Shown here one piece after another: positions 63,622-64,000 of a DNA stretch of 64,000 bases; within the stretch, counting starts at the first letter, position 1, and the number at the start of each line of letters is the position of its first letter. The DNA is from Candidatus Dormiibacterota bacterium (GTDB lineage: Bacteria > Chloroflexota > Dormibacteria > Aeolococcales > Aeolococcaceae): contig PMOL01000008.1 in assembly GCA_003162415.1 (NCBI GenBank), positions 124,001-188,000 of the forward strand, read 5' to 3'. The position numbers and the translations under genes were made by a program. The notes beneath the pieces are model-generated. The model saw only the letters and a program-made list of their open reading frames with translations, had not been told where the DNA came from and searched no databases.

Positions 63622-64000
63622 TCAATTGAAGAAGCTCCGTATGGCGTTGGTGACGGTGATCACCTGATCCTCCTCGAGCTCGACCGTCAGCGGCAGGGAG
63701 AGCGCATGCAGCGCGAGTGCCTCGGTGCGTGGCAGGGAGAAATCAGGCAGGCCAATCGGCTGGTGATGGACGGGCACGGGCCACGCCGTCATGGTCTCTA
63801 TGCCTTGGTCCGCCAGGTGGGCGGCGAGCTCGTCGCGACAATCGACCTCAATGACATAGTTCTGGAAGACATCGAAGTACAGGCCAGAGTCGGACGGAGC
63901 GGGTGGGCGCTTCACTTGGTCGAGTCCCTCGAGGGCCTCGTCATACATGCTCGCAAGCTGCCGACGCCGCCCGATCCAGTCGGGAAGCCGCTGAAGCTTT
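63622..64000 (-). CDS. DegT/DnrJ-type aminotransferase, C-terminal part (cut by window edge)
   Basis: Only the last ~125 residues are inside. The frame is open to the window end and reads LQRLPDWIGRRRQLAS, then YVIEVDCRDELAAHLADQGIETM and LSLPLTVELEEDQVITVTN, typical of the C-terminal domain of sugar aminotransferases of this family. The stop lies 22 bp upstream of the TylF gene. It probably makes an amino sugar for the polymer. Confidence 0.8.
   Translation of the reverse strand, partial: KLQRLPDWIGRRRQLASMYDEALEGLDQVKRPPAPSDSGLYFDVFQNYVIEVDCRDELAAHLADQGIETMTAWPVPVHHQPIGLPDFSLPRTEALALHALSLPLTVELEEDQVITVTNAIRSFFN

Overview
The window is GC-rich bacterial DNA, probably from a monoderm soil or sediment bacterium. 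The clues are secreted proteins ending in GWFQ made of repeats common in Actinomycetota and Candidatus Dormibacterota, a class D/E-like sortase with LPXTG-type substrates, a relaxase fragment of actinobacterial TraA type, and many GTG/TTG starts. No rRNA or tRNA was seen, so the phylum is an inference.

0-30 kb is a surface-protein region. It carries a membrane pseudokinase with external Ig-like repeats (532-2541), GWFQ-repeat proteins (6007-7425, 26772-29639), a large S8 protease (7634-11092), a glycine-rich protein, a lipoprotein, a three-gene operon of AYY/AYF-signal proteins (18702-21930), and a DUF11 wall protein (22918-26106). A complete IS1595-family transposon with passenger genes sits at about 3155-5967. 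Six copies of an ~80-bp palindromic intergenic repeat are scattered between 11.2 and 33.8 kb.

30-41 kb begins the polysaccharide block: two FlaA1/CapD-type dehydratases (one fused to a degenerate phosphoglycosyl transferase domain), a DUF4012 membrane protein, a Wzz/BY-kinase, a sortase and its adjacent LPFTG substrate.

41-45 kb is a decay zone: a frameshifted UDP-GlcNAc 2-epimerase (WecB/WbpI-like), a broken IS630 transposase, a 3' piece of a TraA-like relaxase, the tail of an LPXTG protein, and two inverted paralogous phosphatases.

45-64 kb holds nucleotide-sugar and polymer genes: acetyltransferase, DegT aminotransferase, Gfo/Idh/MocA oxidoreductase and UDP-sugar 6-dehydrogenase (together a Wbp/Wlb-type set for UDP-diacetamido-uronic acid), AsnB-like amidotransferase, HAD / ATP-grasp / PIG-L operon, two glycosyltransferases around a flippase-like protein, a Wzy-like polymerase, methyltransferases, an intact initiating sugar transferase, and a DegT aminotransferase cut by the window edge. 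The set reads as Wzx/Wzy-type production of a polymer rich in amidated or acetamido uronic acids, controlled by the tyrosine kinase. The epimerase that would make the manno form survives here only as a pseudogene.
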